64,000 nucleotides of DNA from Streptomyces caelestis (lineage in GTDB: Bacteria > Actinomycetota > Actinomycetes > Streptomycetales > Streptomycetaceae). Made by a program: the position numbers and the translations under genes. The DNA lies in contig NZ_LGCN01000017.1 in the NCBI RefSeq assembly GCF_001279005.1, forward strand, positions 124,001 through 188,000, given 5' to 3'. Below, piece by piece: positions 1 through 8,376 of this stretch. Every line of letters begins with the position of its first letter. Positions within the stretch are counted from its first letter, which is position 1. Below the pieces are notes generated by a model. It made no database searches, had not been told where the DNA came from, and saw only the letters and a list, made by a program, of their open reading frames with translations.

Positions 1-704
1 TCGCGGCGGCCTGTCCCTTCCTCGACGTGGTCCTCGCAGGGCACTGCCACAGCGATCAGTACGGGCCGGTCCGAGTCGACGGCACCCTGGTCGTCAAGGG
101 CCGAGAGCTCGCCGGCGGCTATGCGATCGCCATGCCCGTGGGTACGGGATGGGGCGCGGGCGCCACGTCCTTCCCCGATCGGGCCCCGAGCGTCGTTCCG
201 ACGGAACTTGCGGATCTGCGCTCCCGCATCGAAGACGTCAAGCAACAACTGGCCGACATCCTCGGCCCGATCAGTCCCGCCTACCGCCACCAGGTCCTCG
301 ATCGGCGCAGCCTGCTTCGGAACCTCACCGCCCGCCTGCGCACGTCGCTCGGCACGGACGCGGTCATCCTCAACGAAACGGCACTACGCGCCGTACCACT
401 CGGCGACACCTTCACCCAGGGTGACCTGCTCTCCATCGAGCCGTTCGGTAACCAGCTGGTGCACGCCCACGTGCCGGATCCAGCACGAAGCGACCTCCCC
501 GGCTGGCTGTCTCAGCTGACCACCCAGACCGGCCCGCTCGTCACCGCACCCGATCCCTTGCCGGACGCCGTCACCACCGTGCTGACCACCGACTACCTCG
601 CCGACACCTACCTAAGCGGACGCACGCGCGAGGCCGGCCTGCGTCTGGACCAGGCCGTCCAACACGTCCTCACCGCTCCCGACACCGTGGAAGGAGGCAG
701 GTGA
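1..704 (+). CDS. 5'-nucleotidase-type metallophosphatase, C-terminal part (5' end outside window)
   Basis: The reading frame is open from base 3, so the gene starts upstream. The first visible residues contain the metallophosphatase motif GHCHS, a metal-ligand block of calcineurin-like phosphoesterases. After about 50 residues follows a region matching the 5'-nucleotidase C-terminal domain, with the signature GDTFTQGDLLSIEPFGNQLV. Proteins of this type dephosphorylate nucleotides or related phosphoesters. No export signal can be judged because the N-terminus is missing. The stop TGA overlaps the start of the next gene, so it belongs to a translationally coupled cluster with two Dcd-like proteins and a glycosyltransferase. 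The link between a nucleotidase and nucleotide deaminase homologues suggests shared nucleotide chemistry; that is inference. Confidence 0.8.
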   Translation, partial: AAACPFLDVVLAGHCHSDQYGPVRVDGTLVVKGRELAGGYAIAMPVGTGWGAGATSFPDRAPSVVPTELADLRSRIEDVKQQLADILGPISPAYRHQVLDRRSLLRNLTARLRTSLGTDAVILNETALRAVPLGDTFTQGDLLSIEPFGNQLVHAHVPDPARSDLPGWLSQLTTQTGPLVTAPDPLPDAVTTVLTTDYLADTYLSGRTREAGLRLDQAVQHVLTAPDTVEGGR

Positions 705-1243
705 TGATCCTCACCGGCCCGGAGATCACCGTTGCCGCTCACGACGGCCGCCTCCGCATCACCCCGTTCGCCGCCGACCAGGTCAACCCCAACAGCTACA
801 ACGTGCGTCTGGGCCCCACCCTGATCACCTACACGGGCCCCGTCTTGGACGCCCACCGGCCCAACCTCACCCGCGAAACCACCATCGGCCCGGACGGGCA
901 CGTCCTCCAGCCGGGCGAGCTCTACCTCGGCCACACCCTCGAAGAGGTCGGCTCCGACACGTTCGTGCCGCTGCTGTTCGGCCGCTCCTCCGTCGGACGT
1001 CTCGGCCTGTTCGTCGAGATCACCGCCCCCATCGGCGACATCGGCTTCCACGGCCAGTGGACGCTCATGCTCACCCCGATCCGACCGCTGCGCGTGTACT
1101 CAGGCATGAAAATCGCGCAGATCATGTTCTTCGTCTCCACCGGCGTCGTGGACCTCTACCGCGGCAAATACCAGGCCGCCACAGGACCGCAGCCCTCCGC
1201 CTACTGGCGAGACCTCGCCCGGCTCCAGGTGGTGGCATCGTGA
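704..1243 (+). CDS. dCTP deaminase-like protein 1 (lacks catalytic Glu)
   Basis: This 179-residue protein has the Dcd/dUTPase fold signatures: NPNSYNVRLG at 28-37, PGELYLGHTLE at 70-80, and GRSSVGRLG at 93-101. In E. coli Dcd the residues Ser111, Arg115 and Glu138 form the active site. Here Ser95 and Arg99 are kept, but the position of Glu138 is Met122 (in WTLML). It is therefore unlikely to deaminate dCTP alone. A GTG at 701 is only 3 nt from the AAGGAGG ribosome binding site at 691-697, so the ATG at 704 with 6 nt spacing is preferred; it overlaps the upstream TGA. The next gene is a diverged paralogue with the opposite residue loss. A nucleotide-binding or heteromeric role is inferred. Confidence 0.8.
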   Translation: MILTGPEITVAAHDGRLRITPFAADQVNPNSYNVRLGPTLITYTGPVLDAHRPNLTRETTIGPDGHVLQPGELYLGHTLEEVGSDTFVPLLFGRSSVGRLGLFVEITAPIGDIGFHGQWTLMLTPIRPLRVYSGMKIAQIMFFVSTGVVDLYRGKYQAATGPQPSAYWRDLARLQVVAS

Positions 1244-1776
1244 TCCTCACCGGTCCCGCCATCGCCGCCGCCGTCCAGGCCGGCGAGATCACCATCGAGC
1301 CGTACGAGCCCAGCCGCGTCTCCCCCAACGCCTACGACTGGCGGCTGGGCGCCACCATCCGCGTCTGCGACGGCGACCTCGACGCCGCAACCCCCACCGC
1401 CTTCACCGAGCAGTCCATCCCCGACGCCGGCTTCGTGCTGCGCCCTGGCCTGCTCTACCTCGGCATCACCCTGGAGCGGACCGGTTCGGAGACGTACGCG
1501 CAGCTGCTGAACGGCGACCGCACCACCGGCTCCCTGGGCATCTGGGTCCACGTGTCGGCTCCGCTCGGACACCAGGGCCATGCGATCCGGTGGACGCTGG
1601 AGATCCGCGCCGCCCGACCTGTGCGCGTGTATCCGGGCATGACCTTCGGCAAGCTCGTCTTCCTCACCACCTTCGGCGCACCGGCCAGCTACCAGCAACA
1701 GCCCGCCAAGTACGCGACCACGGAAGGCATCGACGTCTCGCGACTCTACGAGGAGATCGACGGAGGCACGCGGTGA
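1240..1776 (+). CDS. dCTP deaminase-like protein 2 (keeps Glu, lacks Ser/Arg)
   Basis: This 178-residue protein is a paralogue of the preceding one; both start MILTGP. It has SPNAYDWRLG at 28-37, PGLLYLGITLE at 69-79 and WTLEI at 118-122. Glu121 aligns with catalytic Glu138 of E. coli Dcd. The usual GRSSxxRLG motif has become GDRTTGSLG (92-100), so the Ser111 and Arg115 equivalents are Arg94 and Ser98. The start is the GTG that overlaps the upstream TGA (GTGA). The tight 4-nt overlaps imply equimolar translation with protein 1. It may be half of a heteromeric enzyme or a nucleotide sensor. The family call is good and the activity is uncertain. Confidence 0.8.
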   Translation: MILTGPAIAAAVQAGEITIEPYEPSRVSPNAYDWRLGATIRVCDGDLDAATPTAFTEQSIPDAGFVLRPGLLYLGITLERTGSETYAQLLNGDRTTGSLGIWVHVSAPLGHQGHAIRWTLEIRAARPVRVYPGMTFGKLVFLTTFGAPASYQQQPAKYATTEGIDVSRLYEEIDGGTR

Positions 1777-2888
1777 ACGCTCGCTCGGCCACCGGCCCGA
1801 TGGCTGCCACCTTCCTGGACCTCCCCGTTGGAAGCCCCGGCGGCAGCGTCGAGCTCTTCCTCGACCTCTACACCGGCGAGGAACCCCTCATCCCGGCCCG
1901 CGCCTTCATGCTCACGCCACCTGGTCACGGTCCCCGGCCACCCGCCGGACTCAGCGTGCTCCCCGTAGCAGGCAAATGTCTGGAAGGAACGGCCTTCAGT
2001 CGCTACGTCGCCACCCTGAGCAGAGCGCTCACAGCCATACTCGATCCCACGCAGATCGGCGTCCTCCACTTGCAGCACCTCGCATTCGGCGCCACTCCTG
2101 CCCTCATCCGCGCTCTGCCCGCGCATCCTCGGATCGCCCTCGTCCACGGCACGGACCTGCTCTTCGCCGAGACCCACCGAGACCAGCTCCAAGTGCTGCG
2201 CGAAACAGCCAGGGCCGCCGACGCCATCGTGGTCCCGACCAACGCAATGGCCGAACGCCTCCTCAAGCTCGCCCCGCAGATCGAACGCCGCAAGATCACC
2301 CCCATCCCCTGGGGCATCCCCGACCACCTGCTCACCGCACCGCCCGCCCGGCCGGCACGCACCTCCAGCAGCCACCTGCGGCTCCTGTACGCAGGACGCC
2401 TGACCGCCGAAAAGGGTGGTGAGGCCCTGATCAAGAGTCTGGCCCCGGTGCCCGGTGTCGAGCTGAGCGTCGCCGCGCCCAGAGCCCAGTTCCACGCACT
2501 GGCCCCGCTGCTGCAACGAGCCGGCGTACGAGTCCGCTACCTCGGCTGGCTGCGCCGCCCACAGCTGTGGAAAGCCTTCACCGAACACGACGTACTGGTC
2601 ATGCCGTCCACCACCCTGGAAGCCATGGGACTGGTCGCGCTGGAAGCCCAGGCATGCGGACTACCCGTCCTGTACCAGCCCGTCCCTGGTCTCAGCGAAA
2701 CGCTCGCCGCTTCCGGCATGGCCACTGACTTCACCCACTCCGCCGCATTCGCGCGCGACCTCGACCGGCTGAGAAGGACACCCGGGCTGCTGGCCGCCCT
2801 GAGACAGACAGGCTATGCAAACGCGGCACGCTATCCCCTCTCGGCGACCGCACGATTGCTGACCGACCTCGGCCAGCAGCTCACTTGA
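1773..2888 (+). CDS. GT4-family glycosyltransferase
   Basis: The 371-residue protein has the GT-B/GT4 layout. The C-terminal half carries LLYAGRLTAEKGGEALI (donor-site start) and the EX7E-type block STTLEAMGLVALEAQACGLP, in which the two glutamates contact the nucleotide sugar. The N-terminal half holds an acceptor domain with VHGTDLLFAETH. The start is the GTG overlapping the previous TGA, with GGAGG-like sequence just upstream; an ATG at 1801 is an alternative. No membrane segment is seen, so it should be cytosolic or peripheral. It is the fourth gene of an overlapping series (nucleotidase, two Dcd-like proteins), suggesting it glycosylates a product of the same pathway. The substrate is unknown. 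Confidence 0.85.
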   Translation: MNARSATGPMAATFLDLPVGSPGGSVELFLDLYTGEEPLIPARAFMLTPPGHGPRPPAGLSVLPVAGKCLEGTAFSRYVATLSRALTAILDPTQIGVLHLQHLAFGATPALIRALPAHPRIALVHGTDLLFAETHRDQLQVLRETARAADAIVVPTNAMAERLLKLAPQIERRKITPIPWGIPDHLLTAPPARPARTSSSHLRLLYAGRLTAEKGGEALIKSLAPVPGVELSVAAPRAQFHALAPLLQRAGVRVRYLGWLRRPQLWKAFTEHDVLVMPSTTLEAMGLVALEAQACGLPVLYQPVPGLSETLAASGMATDFTHSAAFARDLDRLRRTPGLLAALRQTGYANAARYPLSATARLLTDLGQQLT

Positions 2889-2982
2889 ACCGACCGCCAG
2901 ACGACCCGACACGTCACTACCCGAACCGCTCCGCGAACGTCACTACGCTGGCCGACGGGACACCCCAGCGAAGAGGGAGACC

Positions 2983-4026
2983 ATGACGTACGACCGCGAC
3001 CGCATCGAAGCCCTGCTCGACGAGGGAGTCCGCGACAAGGTGTATCCGGGTGCCGTGTGGGCCCTCGGCGACGCCACCGGCATCCTCGCCCAGGGCACCA
3101 CCGGCATCCTCGACCCCGACGAGCCGGACGTGCCGATGCGCACCGACACCGTCTTCGACGCCGCCAGCCTCACCAAGATCCTGGCCGTCTGGTCCTCCAT
3201 CGGCGCCTTGTGGGAGCACGGAACCCTCGACCTCGACCAGCCGCTCGCCAGCTTTTGGCAGGAGGTCACCGGACACCCACTCGGATCCGTCACCGCCCGG
3301 CAGTTGCTGACGCACACCGCCGGCGTCCCACTGCGAGCCCAGCTGAAGAACCTCTACGGCACCAACCCGGACGACATCCGCCGTGGCGTACTGCACGAGC
3401 CACTCCACCGATCACCCGGCGAAGCCGTCGAGTACACCGACCGGGCCGCCCTCATCCTCGGCTACCTCGCCGAACACCTCGCCGACCAGCCCTTGGACCA
3501 ACTGGCCACCGCCCGCACCTGGCACCCGCTGGGCATGACCGGCACCCGCTTCGGTCCCCTGCCCGCCGGCCTCGCCGCCCGCTGCGCTCCCACCGAACTC
3601 GACCAGAACACCGATACCCACCTCAAGGGAGTCGCCCACGACTTCTCTGCCCGCCTCCTGGGAGGCGTCTGCGGCATCGCAGGCGTCTTCACCGTACTCG
3701 ACGACCTCGCCACCTTCCTCCGGTACATGCTCGGCCCTGCCGCGTCCCATGTGCGGGCTGGTTTCGGCAGCGAGTGGATCACCCGCTCCCTGACCATCGA
3801 GACTGGTGAGCTCCAGCCGGCTCGTGGCCTGTTCTGGCATCCCGCTCCCGGCACCACCACCGAGGAGGACGTCTGGGTGCACTACGGCTTCACCGGCACA
3901 GGCATGTGGATCTCCCCCACCGGGGGCCGCTGGGCGGTGCTCCTGACCAACAAGCTTTACTACACCCGCGACCGCGCACCACTGACCGACATCCGCAACG
4001 GCTTCCGGGAGCTCGCCTTCAGGTAA
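2983..4026 (+). CDS. Serine hydrolase of the beta-lactamase/DD-peptidase (class C-like) family
   Basis: A 347-residue protein with the PF00144-type arrangement. The nucleophile motif SxxK is in ASLTK (about residue 62), the second motif is YTD in place of YxN, and there is a C-terminal HYGFTGTG in the region of the KTG-like box. No signal peptide is visible, so a cytoplasmic esterase or amidase role is as likely as cell-wall work. An AGGGAGA ribosome binding site lies just before the ATG. It follows the glycosyltransferase after 94 nt on the same strand and may belong to the same biosynthetic cluster. Substrate unknown. Confidence 0.85.
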   Translation: MTYDRDRIEALLDEGVRDKVYPGAVWALGDATGILAQGTTGILDPDEPDVPMRTDTVFDAASLTKILAVWSSIGALWEHGTLDLDQPLASFWQEVTGHPLGSVTARQLLTHTAGVPLRAQLKNLYGTNPDDIRRGVLHEPLHRSPGEAVEYTDRAALILGYLAEHLADQPLDQLATARTWHPLGMTGTRFGPLPAGLAARCAPTELDQNTDTHLKGVAHDFSARLLGGVCGIAGVFTVLDDLATFLRYMLGPAASHVRAGFGSEWITRSLTIETGELQPARGLFWHPAPGTTTEEDVWVHYGFTGTGMWISPTGGRWAVLLTNKLYYTRDRAPLTDIRNGFRELAFR

Positions 4027-4099
4027 GACCGGATGGTGTGACCGCCAGTCTGAGTGGGCACCGTCCAGCAGAGGCTAACGGTCTCAGTCACACAAGACT

Positions 4100-4888
4100 C
4101 TACTCAGAGAGCACCGTCGCGTACTCCACGAAGAGCGGGCTCGCTACCACGCATCGAGAATCAGTCCCGGTGCTCGGAAGAAGCCCGGTTACACGCGCGT
4201 ATCCGGTCATCAACGCGGACGTGTCAATGCTGACGTCCTCACCATCCAGGGCGCGCAACAGCTCCTGCACTCCGCGGCCGTGCAGGTCCACGGCTGTGCG
4301 AGTTGGAGTCTGATCCACGGGCAGCGGGTCGCGGTGCCTAGCGAGTGCCTCGACGACCTGCCCGGCCCGGGTGACGAAAGAGGACCCCAGACTGGACCCG
4401 GAGTTAACCACCTCCAGCACAGGACCATCCACCGACACCGGAGTCCAGCCTCTCAGATGCCGGACCGACCCATGCATCAGCAAACGGCAGCTTCTTTCTG
4501 TATCGCCTGTGCCTTCTCCACGCACCGAGTCCACGAACAGCACGAGATCCTGATGGGCACCGCTGAGTGTCACGCACCGAAGCGAGACCTCGAACTGCAT
4601 CCACTGGCCGGGACGCAAGTCGGGCTCGGTGTACCAATCCGCAACAAGCTCCAGATGCTTGTGCACCTCACGCAGGTGCCGCAGCTGGCCTTGCTCCCCA
4701 TCCGCGACCGGCGCGTCCATGTCGATACCGCCGAGCGGCGTGGTCACACGAAGTGCGCCCGTGCGCGGGACACGTCGCGGCTCAGGCACGAACTGCCGCA
4801 GTTTACTTTCCGACAAATAGACGATCTCACGCAAGGGACGCCCCCATCCGGTGTACTGGCCACGTGCCCGCTCATACTGCCATCCCAC
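4100..4888 (-). CDS. SAVMC3_10250-like protein of unknown function
   Basis: The protein resembles, from memory, a Streptomyces family named SAVMC3_10250 (DUF7019-like). Matching features are REIVYLSESKLRQFVPE near the N-terminus, LRVTTPLGGIDMDAPV, and a central segment with FEVSLRCVTLSG and LVLFVDSV. No membrane segment or catalytic motif stands out. The start is uncertain: the frame is open to a TTG at 4921, GTG 4888 is used here, and a TTG at 4834 directly before REIVYL also has a GGGGG ribosome binding site. It is transcribed divergently from the coiled-coil/kinase pair with about 120 nt between them, so a shared regulatory region is possible. Function unknown. Confidence 0.7.
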   Translation of the reverse strand: MGWQYERARGQYTGWGRPLREIVYLSESKLRQFVPEPRRVPRTGALRVTTPLGGIDMDAPVADGEQGQLRHLREVHKHLELVADWYTEPDLRPGQWMQFEVSLRCVTLSGAHQDLVLFVDSVRGEGTGDTERSCRLLMHGSVRHLRGWTPVSVDGPVLEVVNSGSSLGSSFVTRAGQVVEALARHRDPLPVDQTPTRTAVDLHGRGVQELLRALDGEDVSIDTSALMTGYARVTGLLPSTGTDSRCVVASPLFVEYATVLSE

Positions 4889-5010
4889 GCTGACACCGAC
4901 CGGTGCAGCGCAACCATGCAATGAATCAGGCCAGTTGAGCCCAGATCATGCTCTCGGACTCGATAATGAGCAGGCACATACCGTACGCCGCGATGACCTC
5001 GGGGGACGTC

Positions 5011-6783
5011 ATGGAAGACCGGCTTGAGACGGACTCAGCACTGCATCAACTCAGCGAACGGGTGGAGGGCATAGGGAAAGGACAAGCCCGCCACGAGGAC
5101 AAACTGCACGACGTGCGAGCGGACGTCGTCAGGCTCAGCGGCGAGGTCACCGAAGTGCGCCAGGAGGTCGCAGGTCTAGAGAGCGCGATCACCGACACAC
5201 GCCAAGTCCTCGACACCTTCATCGAACAGTATGGCCGCGATCGAGAGGTGGCCAAAGCCCAGGCCGAACTGTCCCGCCTGACAACCGAGTGGCACGCGGA
5301 CTTCGCACAACGCAAGCACACCCGCGCTCTCGCCCGCGGGTTGGTCCACACCCTTACCGCACAGGCTGTCTATAGAAATGTGGTCAACACGGCTACCGTG
5401 CGAGCCTGCACCGAAGAGCGGATGCTCCTCGAACCGACATATTGGCTGGCTCCGGCCGCGATGGCGGTCGCGGCCAAGTTCCGCAACGAGGACGAGCGGG
5501 GCGAGCGCGCCCGCGCACATGCATGCATGCTGGACGCCGCCAAAGCCAACCTCTTCTTCTCGCTGACCTGTTCCCGCCTCGGAGACGAGACTGAAGCGGC
5601 CGCATGGATGGACCTCTACCTGCAGTCGCTCGACCCTGGGGAACTCGGACAGGACTTCTTCGTCGTCCTAGACGCCATCGCGAGCAAGGAACTGGGGGAC
5701 AAGGCGCTCAGCTACACCCAGCAGGCCATGGCGCGATGGAACCGGAGCAGCATTCGCATTTTGAGCGACACCTACGCAACAGCTGACATGAACGGTGGTG
5801 AGCAGTGGGAGGCTCGGCTGCAGAGCCTGCGCCGGCGCATGACCAAGAACCAGTACACGGCACTGCGCAAGACTTGCGGAGACCAGTGGGACACACTCTG
5901 CCACGGCTGGGAACTCGCGACCGTACCCGACAGAACCCTGGCCTATCTCAGACGCATGTTCCCAGACGGTCCCGACGGAGTGGACTGGCCCGTCAGCGAC
6001 GGCAACCACATCGAAAGTGCCCTGGAGCGCCTGATCAACCAGCTCGAACCCGACGAAGCAGACATACGCGAGAAGATGCGGCGGCTTGAGCGTGTCATCG
6101 AACACGGAGGAGACCTTGAGGCAGCCACGCGGGCACATGAGTCGTCATTCGGCCCCGACACGCAACCAGTGACCTTCATGGAACTGCTCGACCAAGCCGT
6201 CTTCGAGCCGGACGAAGCACAACTCGGGCCGCCGGCTCGCCGCATGGCCCTTCGCGCCATCTGGCCGAGCTTGGAGCACGCCGCCAACCGAGTCGTCACA
6301 GACTCCCGGCATCACCTTCCACATCACATCACCCTGAGCGTCGCGGGCTGGTCCTCCACCGTTCCGACGGATCCGCAACTTCTGGTGGAGCCGGGCCCGC
6401 TGGTCAATGACCTCACCTCGCACATCAAGCAACAGACCCAGGCCCAGTCAGACGCTGTGGTACGCAGATGGCCACGCGTCTGCTGCGCCTTGGTGATAGG
6501 GGGCTTCAGTGGGTCACTCGTAGTGCCGTTCGTCGACGGGGCATGGCAGGGGCTCTTCCTCCTACTCACCCTCGGCATGGTCTCGTGGGTGATATGGGAG
6601 ATTTGGAGCGTTCCACTACGCAAGAAGCATGTGAACGAACAGGGAGACCGATTGCGGAACGAGTCCGTCGCTACGCTGGCGAAGGCGCTGGACCAGCGCG
6701 AGGACTTCTTCGAGGAATGGCACGAGGCAATGAAACAACTGACAGCTCTCACCCTATGGGGAGGGCACCGCAACGAGAACTGA
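5011..6783 (+). CDS. Coiled-coil protein with two C-terminal membrane segments
   Basis: I do not recognise a family. About the first 95 residues are heptad-rich and charged (coiled coil). A long alpha-helical middle follows, resembling helical repeats, without visible catalytic motifs. Two hydrophobic segments lie at roughly 489-506 and 512-530 of 590 residues, followed by a cytosolic helical tail. ATG 5011 is chosen because GGGGGA lies 4 nt upstream; in-frame ATGs at 4948 and 4993 would lengthen it. A Ser/Thr kinase gene begins 44 nt downstream on the same strand, so this protein may be a kinase substrate, scaffold or membrane effector. That role is inferred from position only. Confidence 0.75.
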   Translation: MEDRLETDSALHQLSERVEGIGKGQARHEDKLHDVRADVVRLSGEVTEVRQEVAGLESAITDTRQVLDTFIEQYGRDREVAKAQAELSRLTTEWHADFAQRKHTRALARGLVHTLTAQAVYRNVVNTATVRACTEERMLLEPTYWLAPAAMAVAAKFRNEDERGERARAHACMLDAAKANLFFSLTCSRLGDETEAAAWMDLYLQSLDPGELGQDFFVVLDAIASKELGDKALSYTQQAMARWNRSSIRILSDTYATADMNGGEQWEARLQSLRRRMTKNQYTALRKTCGDQWDTLCHGWELATVPDRTLAYLRRMFPDGPDGVDWPVSDGNHIESALERLINQLEPDEADIREKMRRLERVIEHGGDLEAATRAHESSFGPDTQPVTFMELLDQAVFEPDEAQLGPPARRMALRAIWPSLEHAANRVVTDSRHHLPHHITLSVAGWSSTVPTDPQLLVEPGPLVNDLTSHIKQQTQAQSDAVVRRWPRVCCALVIGGFSGSLVVPFVDGAWQGLFLLLTLGMVSWVIWEIWSVPLRKKHVNEQGDRLRNESVATLAKALDQREDFFEEWHEAMKQLTALTLWGGHRNEN

Positions 6784-6827
6784 CCACTGGGTGACATGAT
6801 CCGACGAGAAGGCAGAAAAGGAAACGG

Positions 6828-7997
6828 GTGGACACCTCCAAGCTGATCGGCGGCCGTTTCAAGCCGAGGGAACGCCGCGACAGCGGCGCCATGGGCGATG
6901 TGTGGACAGCCGAGGACACGAAGCTGGGCCGCACCGTGGCCCTGAAGTTCCTCGCACGGCGACGTCTTACCCAGCAGGGAGCCCTCACAGAGTTCACCGA
7001 GTGGACAGTGAGAATGTTCGAACGTGAAGGCTTGGCCATGGCGCGGGTCAACCACCCCAACGTCGCACACATCTACGACACCGGCGAACACGACGGCGAG
7101 TTCTACATCGTCATGGAGTACGTAGAGGGTAGGTCCCTCGCCGAGCATCTGAAGACAGGGCCGACTCTCACGCTTGAGCGAACCGTGCGATGGACGCGCC
7201 AGATCTGCGAGGGCCTAGGCGCCGCGCACGCTGCTGAGGTGATCCACCGCGACATCAAGCCTGGCAACATCATGATCACGCACAAAGGTGACGTGAAGAT
7301 CGTGGACTTTGGGCTGGCTTTTCTCGCCGACGTCACTCAGTCCCACACAAGTGCGGGTACCCCGCTGTACAAGGCACCGGAGCGATGGAACGACGAGCAA
7401 GGTAGCCAGCGCAGCGACCTGTACTCCGTAGGATGTGTCCTCTACGAGATGCTGACAGGGCGCCCACCGTTTGGCAGCCCACAGGACGACCCTATGACTG
7501 TGGGCAGAATGCATCAGGACGATACGCCAGCACCCCCGAGTGCCCACCGCCCTGGCGTTCCCGCTCAGCTCGACTCCATTGTCCAGAGGCTCCTGGCCAA
7601 GGATCCAGCGCAGCGACCGAAGAGCGCCCAAGCGGTTGCACAGGCGGTGAGCAAGACCCAGATCGTCCTGGACGCATTGGACTTGGACGACGTCGTCGGA
7701 CAAGCCGACTTGCCCGAGTCTCACAGAAGCAATGCCGGTCTCTCTGGACGCATCCGAGGACTGGACCACCGCATCTTCGATTTGGAGCTCCGGTTCGGAC
7801 CGAGCGACCAATCGGTGATTGAGGCACGGGAAGAACACGCCGAACTCACAGGCCAGTCAGGTGACGCACGAGGAGCAGCAGCCCTCTACGACCGACTCGG
7901 CCATGACTGCCAAGACTTCTTCGGCCCCTACGACGTACGAGCACTGAACGCCTTCGAGGGTGTCGCACGGTGGATTACGCGATCGGGCGCGAACTAG
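6828..7997 (+). CDS. Soluble serine/threonine protein kinase with TPR-like tail
   Basis: A complete Hanks-type kinase domain occupies about residues 8-270. ATP-binding Lys40 is in VALKFL, Glu67 is in the C helix, the catalytic loop is HRDIKPGN (140-147), DFG is at 160-162, and the activation segment contains GTPLYKAPERW. The glycine loop is degenerate (DSGAMGDVW). The last about 90 residues, with RFGPSDQSVIEAREEHAEL and FFGPYDVRALNAFEG, look like tetratricopeptide units. There is no transmembrane or PASTA region, unlike PknB, so it should act in the cytosol. The start is GTG with AAAAGGAAA upstream. It lies directly behind the coiled-coil membrane protein, a plausible partner. Confidence 0.92.
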   Translation: MDTSKLIGGRFKPRERRDSGAMGDVWTAEDTKLGRTVALKFLARRRLTQQGALTEFTEWTVRMFEREGLAMARVNHPNVAHIYDTGEHDGEFYIVMEYVEGRSLAEHLKTGPTLTLERTVRWTRQICEGLGAAHAAEVIHRDIKPGNIMITHKGDVKIVDFGLAFLADVTQSHTSAGTPLYKAPERWNDEQGSQRSDLYSVGCVLYEMLTGRPPFGSPQDDPMTVGRMHQDDTPAPPSAHRPGVPAQLDSIVQRLLAKDPAQRPKSAQAVAQAVSKTQIVLDALDLDDVVGQADLPESHRSNAGLSGRIRGLDHRIFDLELRFGPSDQSVIEAREEHAELTGQSGDARGAAALYDRLGHDCQDFFGPYDVRALNAFEGVARWITRSGAN

Positions 7998-8118
7998 CGA
8001 TTCCTTCAGCCCACGTGACGCGCTGCACATAGCTGGGTCCGAAGCACGTTCCACAAGCTAACCGCACCTCACGAGCTGAGCCGGTGGGAGGAGAATGCGG
8101 AGCCGCATCCGGTGCATG

Positions 8119-8376
8119 TCAACACCGTCCGACTTTTTTCCTCTCAGTGTTCTGCGGCTGCATCGCCCGCCTGCGCGCCTGGGCCAGCATCATCTCCGAT
8201 CTCACCAGATCGTCCGAACCATCGACGAACTCGTAGTGATGGGCCTTGAGTTCGCGAGACTGCGGCTTGGTAGAAAGTCCGTGTGCCAGAGCCTTGGCAG
8301 CTATCTCCGTCCGTTGGTCCCACGGGGGCACGGGCTCTTGAGTTCGCCGCAAATCACCCGACAGGCGGCTCGGCAT
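8119..8376 (-). CDS. Small helical protein at the end of the DarT operon
   Basis: An 85-residue protein starting at an ATG inside the 3' end of the glycohydrolase gene (overlap 23 nt), in a different frame. It is charged and helix-rich, with TKPQSRELKAHHYEF and SEMMLAQARRRAMQ. Codon use is moderately GC-rich at third positions, which fits weakly expressed accessory genes. No family is recognised. Its position suggests translational coupling to the helicase-DarT-glycohydrolase operon, where small accessory or antitoxin-like proteins would be expected. It could instead be an unrelated small protein. An upstream in-frame ATG at 8388 is a less likely start. Confidence 0.6.
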   Translation of the reverse strand: MPSRLSGDLRRTQEPVPPWDQRTEIAAKALAHGLSTKPQSRELKAHHYEFVDGSDDLVRSEMMLAQARRRAMQPQNTERKKVGRC

